DNA of 64,000 bases from contig CM073596.1 in the NCBI GenBank assembly GCA_037074705.1, positions 55,580,001 through 55,644,000 on the forward strand, read 5' to 3'. The number at the start of each line of letters is the position of its first letter. The first letter of the stretch is position 1. The translations under genes and the position numbers were made by a program. Shown here piece by piece: positions 47,815 to 61,034 of this stretch. Origin of the DNA: Zhengitettix transpicula (Eukaryota; Arthropoda; Insecta; Orthoptera; Tetrigidae). Below the pieces are notes generated by a model. The model was not told the DNA's origin, ran no database searches, and saw nothing but the letters and a program-made list of their open reading frames with translations.

Positions 47815-50800
47815 ATGTAATCAATTCCTAAATATTTAGATAGGGCACTTAAGCTACTGTGGTCTATTTAGGACCTGAATTCAATCATATTGCTGAAGAC
47901 TCTTTATTCAGTTGTCTATCCCAACGATATAGTGTGAAACGACCGAAATTATTTGTTGTATAAATGAGCAAAAACCATTTAATGTATGATAATGTATTCT
48001 GACCACAGTGTCAAAGAGTATTTGTGAAATCAGAATGCTCGATTCCATAAGCCAAATTAGATGTTCATGCTTCGCTCTTTTAATCCGATTTTGAGTTTCC
48101 GCCCCTTCTGTGATCTTCATTCTCTACTGAAGTGTCTCTCGCTCACCACGGCAGGGATTTATTCGTCGTCATTAAAAAAGAAGTTGGCCCAAGTGCGGCA
48201 GCCATTGCTCGCGTAATCAAGAGAAGCTCTGTGCGTGTTTTATGAGGTGTGGTTTGTGTCACTCAAGTGAGCCGTAACTTCTCTCTTCATTCTTCCCTCG
48301 CTTCCTCCTTCCGTTCCCTTCCTCCGCACAGAGAGAGGGATGAGGAGAAAAAGACCTCTTGTCGCTGGCAGACGGACTGGAACATCCTTCTCCCTCTCAC
48401 ACCCGCACCCTTGGCCAGTACGTGCGTTATCTTACTTAAGTCAGCCTTCAAGAGGGTCACGCACGCTTCCCTGAGGTACTCCTGCCCACTAAAAAAGAGA
48501 CAACGACGAAACACTTTCCGCCGGTTGAGCATCGAATATCACTTGACGTCGACAATAAACTTCTCGTGTTCTAACTTTCGGATGATCGGGTGAAGCAAAC
48601 AGCTAGATAAAAGGGGAACTCCTTGGCCTTTCAGAAGGTAAGAAAGCAAATATTGTACGAATGCGTTGACAGCATTAGGAAGCAGTCTGAGATATTTCAT
48701 GAACCGCATCGAGATTCTGGGCTTCAATGGATTATGAGTCATATTTGTTTATAATTTATGTAAAGCCTCTCTATTCTTATTATTAATTGTTTCCTGTTTG
48801 AACGGAACATTTCTACAAAGTTTGGTCGAAATTGCTTCACCCGTTTAGATTCTGGTTACTTGATAGTGTTTTTCGTGATTATGCACGTTTTTTCCCCGCT
48901 TTGTATCAAAATTGTGTTTATCTGAATTATAGGTAAATTGATGACTTATTTATCACAATTATTGTACGTGCTGTAAGAGTATGATCAATATTTTGAAACA
49001 CCCCTGCGTGATTTTTCTGAAGAAACTTGACAAAAATTTATCAATAATTTTTTTAAAAGAATAAACATTTTCCCGATCATCGTAGGGATTTCCGTAGAAA
49101 TTTTTATCATTTTACAATAACCTGTGATAGTGTAAAAAATAAACTAATTTCCTAACCTTAAAATCTAACACATATTATATACTGTTCTAACAAACGTCAC
49201 ATTAAGCTGAGCTTAATTTCTTTTAATGAACATTATCTAATAATATTTCTTAACCCGAGATAGTCATAAGAATTTTTAACCTTAGATCCTACAGAAATCA
49301 GTGTCACATTATTTTTTCACTACTAATTGAACCAATACAGCAGTGGCTCTTTTTTTTAATCCTCGTTTTTATCTTTATTAAATTATTGATGTTGTCTGAA
49401 AACTGTATAACTTTAGCTAATGGAGTCAAGTTTATTTAATAGGTGACATAAAACTGGATTTTAAAATTTATACCATTCCCTGTAATGAAAATATATTGAT
49501 GGAATGTGAGCTGAAGTAGAATCAAGTGTCAAATTTACCTGAAAAGGAAAGGCTAATAGCAAACGTAATTGAATTTGTTGCAACTGAATAATATTTTATT
49601 TTTCCGTCTGTTTTTAACAACCGGAAATATTTAAAAATCATTAACAGACCACTAATATTTTAATAATTTTTATTAGTCTTTAATTAGCATCAGAACAATG
49701 TGTGTCTGTATATATTTCAACCCTTTTCAAGCAGCCTGACCAAAAATATTTTTATTCGTTATAAATGATAATTTATCTCAATGTTTATTGGCCATAATCA
49801 TTAAAACTGCCGTTTCAGGAACAAATTATTACTGTGATTAAAATTTAATATATTATTATGGTGGAAATTTGTGTTCGTTACGGATAATATGATTTAAAAT
49901 TTCAATTACAATGGCACTCAAAATTATCAGTACTTTACATTCTATTATTATTTCAACTCATTATTGATCATTCTTGTCCAATTTGGTTATGTTTCCTTTT
50001 CTGAAATCACAATCTTTGCGTCATGTTTATTTGTTATATAAAGCTCCTATTGCAGTTTTATATTAAAATCTAAATTAAATTTAAATGAAGAAAAATTAAT
50101 TTTAATGTGTATAATGCTTGTAATATTATTAAGTTTTACCTGAATAGAAAACACTCACAGTGCGTAATTTCGTTTAATACGCCACGCTTCTTTTTATTGA
50201 AAAATAGGTTTTCTATTTTCCACTGTTGTATCTATTTTTTTATATTTTCGTCTCTTTATAGTTTTGCTTAAACATAAAGTAAATTCATTTTTGTGATTAT
50301 TCAAACACTTTTAAGCGTTAATTGTAAATTATTTTCCAACACAGAATTAAATTCCGCTTCATACATTTCATTTTCAAATTTTAGCAATTACCTAAACAGA
50401 CTTTACGATTATAATTGCATTCCCTGAACAGTTGAAAAATATATTCAATCGCAGGATCATCATAAATATTAGTGTACCATTTAAGCAGTAGTATTGATTT
50501 CGTAATGTTCTTAATTTCTAATTGAATTACAGTTTTTTTTTAAAAAAAATTATCTTAATGAAAATATTTTCTCACTTTCCTTAATTTATTTTTGCATTTT
50601 TCAGTGCATTAATTTTCATATTACATACTATTTACGTATTTTTTTTAAATATCTACTCTCTCATTTATGTACTTTCCTCTGATTTTTTTGGCTTGTCCTT
50701 TTCTCTCAGCAGTGGAATAACAGACGTACTATTTTTTCATATTGTGAATGTCGGTGAACGTTCACATTAAAGTGAATACACTAAACTTCAGCTATATTTC

Positions 50801-51019
50801 GGTAAATATTTATGACTTAGACACGTATCAGCGTGGACTTTTGTTATAAATTTATAGGAAAATTTTTGCACTTGTGGAACGTGTATATGTACATAATTTC
50901 CAGTTTTAGTTTAAAAAAATTATCTATGCTTAATAAAGAAGAAAATAATTATGCTGCCTCAGTAATGGCAACAGTACATTGCCAGGCACATATCTATTAG
51001 TTAATTAGTCAAACATATA
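47815..51019. other. non-coding stretch
   Basis: A GC-balanced part at about 48120-48730 contains a 114-codon open frame (48249-48593) with an opposing frame across it and no domain I recognise. The rest is AT-rich and featureless. Confidence 0.45.
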
Positions 51020-51660
51020 CGGGGGATTACCGCCGCTCTTGAGTCCATTGCGTGAGTAGTCCATCTGACAGGTAGGTGGATGTAGCCGTCTCCCTTGAGG
51101 GAGTTCTCTAAGGGATGGAAGGGGGGTTACTAATGTGTGGACGTGGAAACAGCCCCCCTACCCCCACCCCGTTCGGTCACTGCAACCAGTACATCGCACA
51201 AACCAGCAGTCGTTGGTTGGCAGAAACACATATGCTACACAGATTGATTACACGCGCTCATTATCAAAGCATTAGCTGAATAATGCAGGCATTCCGACGA
51301 GAGAGGCGGCTGGTAATGGTTATTAATGGGATTCGCAATATTGATCACAGCAGTTAGGTCCTTCATTAAATTGTTTTAGACCACTCGGCTAGCGCATGAT
51401 CCGAGAACGGCAACGGTTGTAATCACCGGCCTGGTCGAACAACGTAATTTCCAGAAAATATCCCAGCACGCGGATGGATTCACGGCGAATATCATTACTG
51501 ACGGCCAGACGCAGCGTGCAAGCATTTCATTACCGTCGCAATTCCCACTGTTTGACTAAACTGCGTTTTCCGGCAGCCTGCTCGGATAATTTCCATGACA
51601 AGTTTTGGGATTTAATTCGGAGCTAAAATGATTTCAATCACGCTTTACGCGCACACATGG
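51020..51660. other. GC-balanced non-coding island
   Basis: About 640 bp of mixed composition, without long open frames, microsatellites or detectable copies elsewhere in the window, bordered by very AT-rich DNA. In large insect genomes such islands are often unique sequence under constraint, such as enhancers, but nothing here proves function. It includes homeodomain-type TAAT words (for example ATGGTTATTAATGG near 51316) among CG-containing words. Confidence 0.3.
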
Positions 51661-54141
51661 TCCAAAAACTTAGCGACTTACCAGGCTTCAGTTGCATCAA
51701 ACTAGAAAAGGGAAAATAGAGTTCAGTATTGTCCCTTATTATTTGTTACCTATAACAATCTAGATTATGGGTTCAGGCGAAGGTGTTACGTAAATGGCCG
51801 CTGGGAAAATTAACTCGCAACGCGGGATTGCAGACTTTGCAGGCGCCAACAAAGAGATTCTGATATTCATTTTTATTTCACCCTGGAACATCACGTAATA
51901 AAAAAAGAAGTCGTTGGCATGAGAAACGAAGCTGTTCGTGAAGTTTTCGAGAATCCACAGAAATAAGCTGGAAGAGTGGAGGCTGCATTTAAATGAAACC
52001 CTATTAACCGAAAAGGTCGTGAGAAAAGAAGGTATGTTTTTTGAAGGATGGCAATTTAGAACTACGTTATATAGACGGAGAAAGTCAAATAGAAGTAAGT
52101 CACAATCAGTAATAATGTCTAGTGTTCTGTAAACTTGACCTTAGAAAATTTGAATCAATTTGGATATTTTGGCATCCTGCCTTTTATCTCAGGTTTACTA
52201 CAGTAAGATCACTCAATGCGCAGACATTTAATATCAAGCTTGGTATACACGAGGAATCACTATTCTCCCTTTTCCTATTTTATCATGTAATTTTGATGCA
52301 GCCTAATTCGTATTTTTATTTCACACATATTAAGTAGTTCCAGTGCATAAAACACTACAAGTGTATTTTGTTGCAATTGAGATTCTCTGCTTACAAATTG
52401 GCTTTTACTTGCAAGCAACGGTTTCTCTTCATCGCTGATGTATTCTTATTAATTTCGACATGTCGCAAATAATGAAAAAATTTCAAGTGATTGTAATAAA
52501 TTAATTAACAATGCCAGTTACAATACATTCAATTCATTCGTCGTCTGCTTGTTGTTGTAGAGGAGTACTACTTATTCAAAATTCTATTTATTTGGCTTCA
52601 ATTAGCCATCCCTCACATTAATTACTATGTATATGAGGACTGTAAAACAATATTCAAATGTTATGACGATAAAAAATGGTACTCTACCTGTATTTACAAT
52701 ACTTATCCCTGTTAAAGTTTGTATAAAAGTGTTAGTAAACCTTTACCGAACAAAGATCTTGAATTTGCGAAGTCCACCACTGATGGTTGGCTCTCTTAAG
52801 CCTGGTCTTTGATTAGTTTTTCCTTTAAACACGATGAGAAGTTGTCAGCAACGAACGACTAGAAAGGACGGCTTACATTTCCATAGCATTCTGATAGCAT
52901 GGGAGGCATATTTTGTGTGTATGTGTACGAATATTTTGCTTGCGGCTCTGGAGTTCTTTGGACATGCAAATGGTCTTGAGGAGAGTTGTTGGCTGGCGCC
53001 AATATGAATAACAAAACAGGTGGCGTAGGCAGCATCTGCTACTGCTGTTCGTGACGACGTCGACACTACAAGTTAATGTACAAATTATTGACAAATGGTG
53101 GTCGCTGTGACATGAATTATGCAAGAGTTGTGCTGGTGGTGGAAACTCGAGCGCCCCTCCCCCGTCGCCCCTCGAGCTAATGAAGAGTTTCCGGGGTCAC
53201 TGCACTACTGTGCAATTTGTGATCTGATTCTGTAGATGTAGTAAGACATTCTAATGCTCAGAACAACGACTTGTCATTTCTGAATGACGCTACCGTTCCT
53301 TGCATTCCCTGTCTCCAACTTTCAACCAATCGGCGATTCATAACAGCATCTTTATTGGTGCAATATTTTAATTAGATTTAACACCACTTTGAAACGTCAA
53401 ATTCTGTAATCAATTATCGAAGGGTTTAGCGGTTGAGTTGCTGCAGAAATAGTTCTGGGGTTTCTCTGTGTGTCTAGACTTCTAGAAGATGACAGAACTT
53501 CAGGCGGTCTTCGATTGTCTCGGTTTAATCGCTGTTGTTACCCGAGAAGTCTTTCGCAAACTCTGTATCTTTTGATAATTAAAAAATATTTTAATAGAAT
53601 AAATTCGTGATACTTAGTTTTAGTAAAAATAAATAAAATCAACAATAGGTCGTAAAAATTATGTAATTATATTTATCTGTAAATATAATCTATTAACTGC
53701 AACTGTTGTTACACATTTTAAACCTAAATAATAATCTCAGTCCCTGATTAGCCTTGGGCTGCGAGGCTACTATGAGCAATGATAAATTTACCTATTTCTC
53801 GACGCCATAGCTATTCTGAAAATAAAAAGCGGATATTTTAAGGGTAAAAGGAGACAAAGGTGTCTTGGAGGATTCTTCAGTTGATTTCTTGCCTCCATAA
53901 AAATCTGGTTAAAATAGGTGATATATATTATTTTACGTATTTTGATCCATGACTCAGCACACGGATAAGATTGTTCCAAGATAAACGATATTATAATAGT
54001 ATTCGGTTTGGTAAACTGTAAGGATATCGTGTAACGTGAAATGTGTCCAGTAAGGAGCAACATATATGCGTAGAAAAATAGCTGAAGATTAACTAGACCT
54101 ACTTGGGTGTTTAATTTATTTTAATTATTTAATTATATTTA
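51661..54141. other. non-coding stretch
   Basis: No gene supported. A second GC-balanced section lies at about 52840-53330. Open frames (51938-52132, 52845-53124, 53788-54063) have no recognised domains. Confidence 0.45.
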
Positions 54142-54390
54142 CAGTAACAGGTTACATGGGATAATTCACATGGTGACAACTCCCCTTTAATAGGATAGGA
54201 AGGGATTTGAAATGGGGGACGCGGAAGGGTAGAGGAAGGTAGTCAAGGGTTAACTAGGGCCTCCGGGCTATTGTTTAAGGATCCTACCCAGCATTCGCCT
54301 AAAAGTAATGCAGAACAAATTCTATAAAACCTGCATCAGGTAGGTCGAGAGTTTGGTACTGGTCCCACATCCTTCCGATGGCGGGAGAGC
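54142..54390 (-). repeat. repeat A fragment, diverged
   Basis: On the - strand this carries the 3' half of the family, from the GCGGGAG block to CTGTTAC, with more substitutions than other copies. It has lost the A tail and the 5' half. Confidence 0.85.
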
Positions 54391-55274
54391 CTTAGACCTA
54401 CTTGGCTCAAGTCAGATATTAGATAAGTGGAAAATGTAAAGCCAAACTGTCTAACCTACATTACTAAAACAATTAATAATATGTTTGTAATACCGGAACG
54501 TCTAGAACCTTTACAGTTGGCTGACTGTCAGTTCCACATAAACACTTGTTTCCCCGCATATGGTTTATTTGCGAGAAGTGTGTTAGAAAGCGTTTATATT
54601 GGCCACGACTTTACGACGTGCCTCCCGTTTATTGAACGCTGGCTTCCTTCGCCCCCCCCCCCCCTCTCTTCCTCATCCTCTCTCCATGAATGGCGAAGTC
54701 TGACTTTGGGGAAACTAAACTACGACGAGTAGAGAAGCGAAGCCTCGCCGAGTTTGTGGAAGATTTCCCTACGGTTAAAAGGAGGGGGGGAAAGTAGCCG
54801 CCCGATAGACTAAAGATTCTACGCAAACTTCCGCTTTGTCTCCTTCAAACATCCAACGTTAACCTTGTTGTAAGCAATTGTTTTACTTAAACATCGTTAA
54901 AGTCTCCTTACACTTCTCGAAGAAGAAGAGAATGTGACACGACGTTTGATGATGTCCTTCCACGTATTCTGTCAAGTATCAAGTTTTTAGTGGATATGCT
55001 GGCAGAATAATTTCCTAGCACTTCTTCTTGTTCCACAGTTCAAACAACTGGACTTTAACAATTATAAATTGTTAACGGAAAAATAATTAAAGAATTGAAT
55101 AAGAAGGATGAAATTCTCAGTGTTAATCAAAATTGGTGCTTTAAGACAATAAGAGAGTGAGGAATTTCCCAGTGTCAAATATACGCCTTTAAATTTTCGA
55201 CTGATAAATCGTGTGTGATATAATAATACTAAATTAAATAAAATACAAGTTTTAATTTAACGTCGGTTTTTAAT
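54391..55274. other. non-coding stretch
   Basis: Contains a C13 tract at 54652-54664. An open frame at 54427-54732 runs through that tract and is not supported. Confidence 0.45.
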
Positions 55275-55573
55275 TAATAAAACAATTGATGAACTTATAG
55301 ACACATTTTTTTTATTATGACGACGTTTCGATACCTTTTTGTTTATTCTTCAGGTATTTTCCTGCAGAGGAGGTATTTACAATTTATTAGATTTATAGTA
55401 TGATTGTACAAAGTAAACAAAGAAATGCTTACTAAATTAACACGGTAACTAGAGGTAAAATACCACCTCTGAAGGAAAACACCTGAAGAAGATTAAAAAA
55501 TGTATCGAAACGTCGAAATAATTCAAATTAAAAATAAAAAGTTCCCGTATAAGGTTATCAATTGTTTTATTAA
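55275..55573. mobile_element. foldback element with divergent hammerhead-like cores, relative of 34.1 kb
   Basis: The ends are inverted copies (ATAAAACAATTGATGA at the left, TTATCAATTGTTTTATT at the right). A - strand motif at about 55318-55360 reads CCTGAAGAAT, loop, GGTATCGAAACGTCG. The + strand motif at about 55481-55516 reads CCTGAAGAAGAT, loop, GTATCGAAACGTCG. The sequence to the left (TTTTAATTTAACGTC) is shared with the 34.1 kb element, so both are copies of one family. The CTGATGA box reads CTGAAGA in both halves, which should abolish ribozyme activity. Confidence 0.7.
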
Positions 55574-56973
55574 AAAATTAAATAATTATTCCTATGTAAA
55601 TAATACAGATATGAAGGAATTAAGAATATTGGACCTTGCCAAATTAAATATCCTTGCAGATTTACTTCTCCAAATTCCGATCCGTCTCATCAACCCCTTT
55701 TGCCGACGACAATAAGTATGGATGAAGAGAAATCCATATCACCATACAGGAATTTATTATCATTATGTATATATTATTAATTGATAAATAATTTGAAATT
55801 AAAAAAAAGTGTAACAAAACTTAAGTGAATTATAATAATATAGCATTGATAACTTGAACACATTCCTCAGAACACTTTTATGACAAACAGGGGCCAGTTT
55901 TTGTGACTGTTAAATTAATAATGTAGTTATAAAAAAGGTCAACTCAAAGACGCTATTTTATTGTAAATCATCACTTACGTTATTCTGGCGAGATGTTGCT
56001 TGGAATCCAACGTCTGCGGTCGTCGGGGTCGTATCGAGAAATCGCTGTTCGTTTCAGTGAGAATGTGTGAACATTTTCAGCCCGAAACTGGAACAGCATA
56101 AATCAATAGTTTAGTAAAACTGACTGATCACTAACTCTATATCGTCATGATAACTGACTGATTATTGCTCGTATTATTCCCTGAATGCATTCCATGTCTC
56201 TAAGTTTCTTACCTACCGCCAAGATTCTTTATTCAATAAGTATTCGTGACTTTTTGAGCGAATCTTCACGATAAATCGACAACAATTGTCACTAATCGAT
56301 CTACACTATTTTGAACTCCACAAAAGCATCACACATTTACCCACGTCTCTGTTTCTCTCTCTGTAATGCCGATTATTATTCGATCACGTGATCCGTTCCT
56401 CCGTCGACGAATCTGCGAATCCGTATTTGAATGTGTGCGAAATAACTGAAAGACTTCCTTTCGAAAGGTTGGCAATTGCCGAACGCGCCCCCTGTTAATA
56501 GTTCTGCGAGCCACGAGGGTGACAACGGCCCTGTCATATAGAGGGATGTGCGTGCGGGGGTGGTAAATTGATGTCGGAGCCTGCGGTGGGAGGCTACTCC
56601 AGGTAATTGCATAGCCGCGTTGCGTAATGAGGGCCTCCGTCCTTACGCACCCTCTGTGCCAGCAATTAGGGGATACCACCAGCCCCCCGGTCCTTGTCCA
56701 GCCCCAAAAAAAAAAAATTAGAGGGAATAATAAAAATAGAATCAATCAAAATTTGACAGAAAGGAAAGAAAGGTTCCTCGATCGACAAGCTTGGATTTAA
56801 TTAACAAAGTTATGCAGCGACGTACAAATTATATTCCCTTTTGCTTAATAATACAGTCGCTGGACATCTTAAAATCAATGGGTCCCATAACCAATCAAAA
56901 GACATATTTGTTAATTGATAATTGTGTGTTAAATTGTAGGAGGAATTTATAGAGTTCATTTGTCTGCTGGCCA
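55574..56973. other. non-coding stretch
   Basis: Includes a GC-balanced section at about 56330-56700. The longest uninterrupted frame of the window lies there on the - strand (56329-56745, 138 codons), starting in a homopolymer T tract. It has no domain I recognise and no supporting splice or promoter signals. Confidence 0.4.
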
Positions 56974-57743
56974 CTCTCCAATTCTTTTTAATAAAATTAT
57001 AAAATATTACAGGAAATAAATTGTTAACCCCAAGACAAAATATATTTTTTGACGTATCCGACGTGTTTTTTATTCTTTAATTCTACTGATATCAGATAAA
57101 TACAACTATATCACCTTATTAATTTTGCGAGTGCCATAAAAATAAAAATTACTATATATTAAATTCATTATTTGAGACCAAAAAATTAAAGTAAAGCTCA
57201 TAATTTAATCGCTTAAATTAATTTTCCCGGTTTTTTTTCAGTAACCTCCACTCCTTAATTTTGTGTCTGCATGAGTTATTATAAATGTCCTTTAAGAAGT
57301 CCCGCGTATAAGTATTTTCATGGATAAAGGTTGTTATTTCTATCGTGGTTAGATTTTTGAAATAAGGAAAATTTCACTTGAAATATCGTGCCTTAAAACC
57401 GCAATTGGAACTGGATAATTCTGATCCAAACCTTGAATATTTTCACGTAAAACTAATGAATTTCGGGTATCTCTGATGTTTTCGTCTTGTATCGAAGAAG
57501 GAAGAATTTATTTAATTCTGATGGTGCAATAAATTTAATATCTACGTCATCAAATAAATTTTATTGAACTTTATTCATGGCATTTTTGTTTCATTACTAA
57601 AGTCTCTCGTGTTCCACGAATTATTACTGATTTATTGTTCGGTAAAATAATAAATGTTTAATCATATCCTGGGAAACTGCGAAGACTACATATAAATCTC
57701 ACGAGACTGTTTTGCAAAGAAAAAAATAACAATTTATTAGCTA
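56974..57743 (+). repeat. dispersed repeat C, second copy
   Basis: Same unit and orientation as 41359-42140. It has a small deletion near 57190 and a CTCTCGTGTTCCACG stretch near 57604 replacing the first copy's sequence. A rearranged repeat A fragment begins about 9 bp past its right end. Confidence 0.85.
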
Positions 57744-57751
57744 TTTAAATT

Positions 57752-57919
57752 TAAAAGCATAGGAAGCGATTTGAAAGAGGGGATGCGGAAGAGTACAGGA
57801 AGGTAGTCAAGAGTTAACTAGGGCCCCAAGCCTATTTTTTAGAGTAACAGGCTACATAACCTATAAAACCTGCATCAGGTAGGTCGGGTTATAGGTACTT
57901 GTCCCACGCCCTTCCGATG
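57752..57919 (-). repeat. repeat A fragment, rearranged
   Basis: Contains two blocks of the family (the AGCATAGGAAG to GGGCC region and the CCTGCATCAGGTAGGTCGGG to CTTCCGAT region) separated by AGTAACAGGCTACA, which belongs at the 3' terminus. This order means a nested second copy or an internal rearrangement. Confidence 0.8.
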
Positions 57920-58496
57920 TGAATGTCTGGGTATGAGAAGAAAATTGAGTAATTAACTGTGAATGAAAGACGTTCGTATTCAGTTATAATTTTCTAATTT
58001 GTTGAAAATAAAATCCACATCCCTTTCATACTTTGAAGAAACATTTTTCAAATATTAATCACGCACTTTAACAACATTAATCTTGGTTCTGCTTAGAAAA
58101 CAAAATAATTAAAACGTTTGAGAGAGAGGCAATTTATTATAGTTTACTGTTAGTTTACCAGTATACTCTAATTTACTATCTAGTGATTTTAAACAGTAAA
58201 TTCGCGTCTACTGAATTATGTTGCCGTTATTTTAGTATTTTTTTTTTAAAATTCCTAAATTTGATTTCTATAATACCCTTTTTCTCGTAGAGGACAAACT
58301 GCAATTTATGTTGTTAACATTAGTTTCAGAAGCTAAAAATTTTAAAATTGAATACTCTTCATTACTGAAATTACTTCTCATATGTAATTGTAATTAATGG
58401 AATTAGCTCCCTTACAGCCAACTAGGACTTGATGAGTTTTTGTTCTATTCCATAGATTTAATTTAGGCTTCCTTTTCATTTCTTATTAATATGGTG

Positions 58497-58870
58497 CCAG
58501 AAGAGGTCCTAAAGTTGGGTCGAAACGTTGCGCTGTTGACATATTATATAATATGAAATTTTTAATATTATTTGTGCTTCTCTAAATTACTGATCCAATT
58601 ATTTTTTTATAATAAATGATAAAGATTTGCTTTAATTATATATATATATATATATTATATAAATGTTTATAACTTCATACAATGGATAAAAAATATAATT
58701 TCAAAACGTTTCAACCTTAATTTAGGATTTAAGGAGGTGTATATTAGATATATAAAAGTGTATCTCAATCTTACTTATAATTTATTTGTCATATCAATAT
58801 ATTAATGGAATAACTCGGCAATTTTGAAAATTATTTACCATAAATCCGAAACGTTGTAAAACTATATTTT
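58497..58870. mobile_element. cluster of three hammerhead-like motifs
   Basis: A + strand motif at about 58497-58532 (GCCAGAAGAGGTCC, then GGGTCGAAACGTTGCG) is followed by a divergent pair: - strand at about 58700-58738 (AAGGTTGAAACG in that direction) and + strand at about 58840-58862 (AATCCGAAACGTTG). The last tail contains TTTTTTCTGACTT, as in repeat B. The CTGATGA boxes are degraded. A short TA array lies at 58637-58655. Confidence 0.5.
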
Positions 58871-60710
58871 TATCAAATGCTGTATTAATTTTTTCTGACT
58901 TCCAGGCCACTTATTTATTGTGAAAAAAATAATTCAAGATAGGAGATCTGTTATAAAGTACTATTTTTTGCACATGGAAAATTTAGCCTTTTAAATTAAT
59001 ATATCCAATAATGGAGAAGACTTTTTAGGTCAATTTTTACTGTACAAACACTGAAAACTCTCAATGACCTATAGAAATCATAGTAATCAGCGTGAATAAG
59101 AAGGTTAAAGGTCATTGTTGGTGGATGTGTAAGATTGACAGCAGTTCTTGTTCCGAATGATTGCCCGACAGAGAACAAGTAGTTAGAACTTTGAAAGAGA
59201 CAAGACAATCGAACAATTTTTTATTTCATCTCGCAAAAGGATGACAGTTGTAAATTGCCGTCGTAAACCTCTTGGGTATAGTTTCCGAGAGGTAACCTTA
59301 CAGCTTGGGTCAGCATACAGAAAAAGGCTTCTGCAGAAATGTGCAATCATCGTTGATGAGAGAAAAGAAATTGATTGGCCAACGAATCTGTGGTGAGGTA
59401 AGGGTATGGACTTGTCTCTAGCGAAAGAACAGCTCTGTCCCGTTACCGACAAGACGTCAAAGGGAGAGGAAAAAAAGGAGGAAGATGGGGAGTAAAAAAA
59501 TCGACAGAGAGAGAGAACATCTGCAGCAGTCAGCTGTCCTGCAACCGGACTGAGGGTTCTCCAGGGACGGGAAGAGCCAAGCAGGAAGGCTTCTACCCAG
59601 ACTGCTGCTATTAATCTGTGAAAGGGGTTTTAAGGGAGTGGGACGTAAGTCCTCATTATTGGAGACGGGATGATAGTCGTCCACTTTCACTCACGCTCTA
59701 CTTCCCCCCCCCCCTCCCCCATCCACGTCGTCGCTGTAAAGCTGAGCAGCACTAATTACGACACAGTGCCACAGCGGTAAGCAGTTAAGCCGTCTCATAT
59801 CGTAGTCACAAGCACACACACACATGCCGGTATTACGCTGGTGGAAGGGCGGAAATCGCAGGTACCGTGGTGAGGTAATAAAGGACGTCGACAGGAAGGC
59901 ACGTTCAGAAAGCCACCGAGGATCAAACGTAAACTAATAGTATCACTTTCCGTAGAGGGAATATTTTATTCATAGACGGAAACGCTTTCCACGCAACCAT
60001 AAAATAAACTGTTCTGTGTAATCGGCCGACTACTACGGAATTCAGAGTCCCGACATCCTATAAAATATGATTATCAGTAGTATATCTTAAATTATGGTGA
60101 GAAGGTTAATAATCGGAAATAAAAATAGGGGGATCAGTTGAAAGTAAAAAAAATAGGGTAATGTGGTCTTACTTTCCTTAAACTAGGTTTTTGAATAAAA
60201 AAAAGCACGACATTCAGGTTACAATATTACTGCTGTTCCGCAATCAGCACCGACAACCACATTTCAGTTTTCCAAAAGGTTTAAAGCACTCACATTAATT
60301 AATTATTATATGATTTTCTTTAACGCAATAATAAAAAATATTTTATTCCCATTCATGCTCATCGTTAGCGTAGTTATGTAGAAGACTTCCGTGTCTGAGA
60401 TTTAATAAAATTTAGAATGTTTACTTTGTCGGAAGTGACCTGCAGAAAATTTCCTAAAATTCAGCTGCTGTCGTCTAAGACAAAGTATCTATCAGCACTT
60501 TGACATTTTCAGATTCATCCCATTTCTCCAATTACACTTGTTCTTGTGTTATCTCTGTACCAAAGCATTTATGCTTACGAAAATAACATCAGTCGTAATC
60601 GCACAGGAAACTACTGCTAGTAAACTATAAGTGAACACATGCATAATTTTTTAGCCCATAAAATTTTTGTGGATTGAATTTGCTCACTATACAATCATGT
60701 TTCGTATCAT
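58871..60710. other. non-coding stretch
   Basis: Includes a GC-balanced section at about 59150-59930 with a C11 tract (59704-59714). Opposite-strand frames at 59183-59452 and 59457-59690 have no recognised domains. Confidence 0.45.
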
Positions 60711-61034
60711 TTTTTAGGGCAACAGGCTACATGAGGGTAATCCACTTTGGGCAACTCCCCTTTAATAGCATAGGAAGGAATTTGAAAGGGGGGATGTGGA
60801 AGGGTAGAGGAAGGTAGCCAAGGGTTAACTAGGGCCCCCGGGCTATATTTTAAGGATCCTATCCGGCATTCGCATAAAGAAATACAGGGAAAACCCTAGA
60901 AAAACCTGCATCGGGTAGGTCGGGCATTGGGTACTTGTCGCACGCCCTTCTGATAGCGGGAGAGGAGTTTGCTGTGGGGACGCAGCATTCCCGACTCCGT
61001 GCCTCGACCAGTTTAGGAGGCAGCTGGCCGACTA
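60711..61034 (-). repeat. repeat A copy 8, left arm of palindromic pair
   Basis: Starts with the T-rich complement of the A tail (TTTTTAGGGCAACAGGC) and runs through the body to GGCAGCTGGCCGACTA, where it switches directly into copy 9 in the opposite orientation. It is truncated at its 5' side. Confidence 0.92.

Noticed and set aside
48249..48593. 114-codon + strand frame
   Set aside because: An opposing frame covers the same DNA, composition is Ser/Arg-rich without a domain, and no splice or promoter support was seen.
56329..56745. 138-codon - strand frame, longest in the window
   Set aside because: It begins in a homopolymer T tract, has an overlapping alternative frame, contains no recognised domain and looks like chance openness in GC-balanced sequence.
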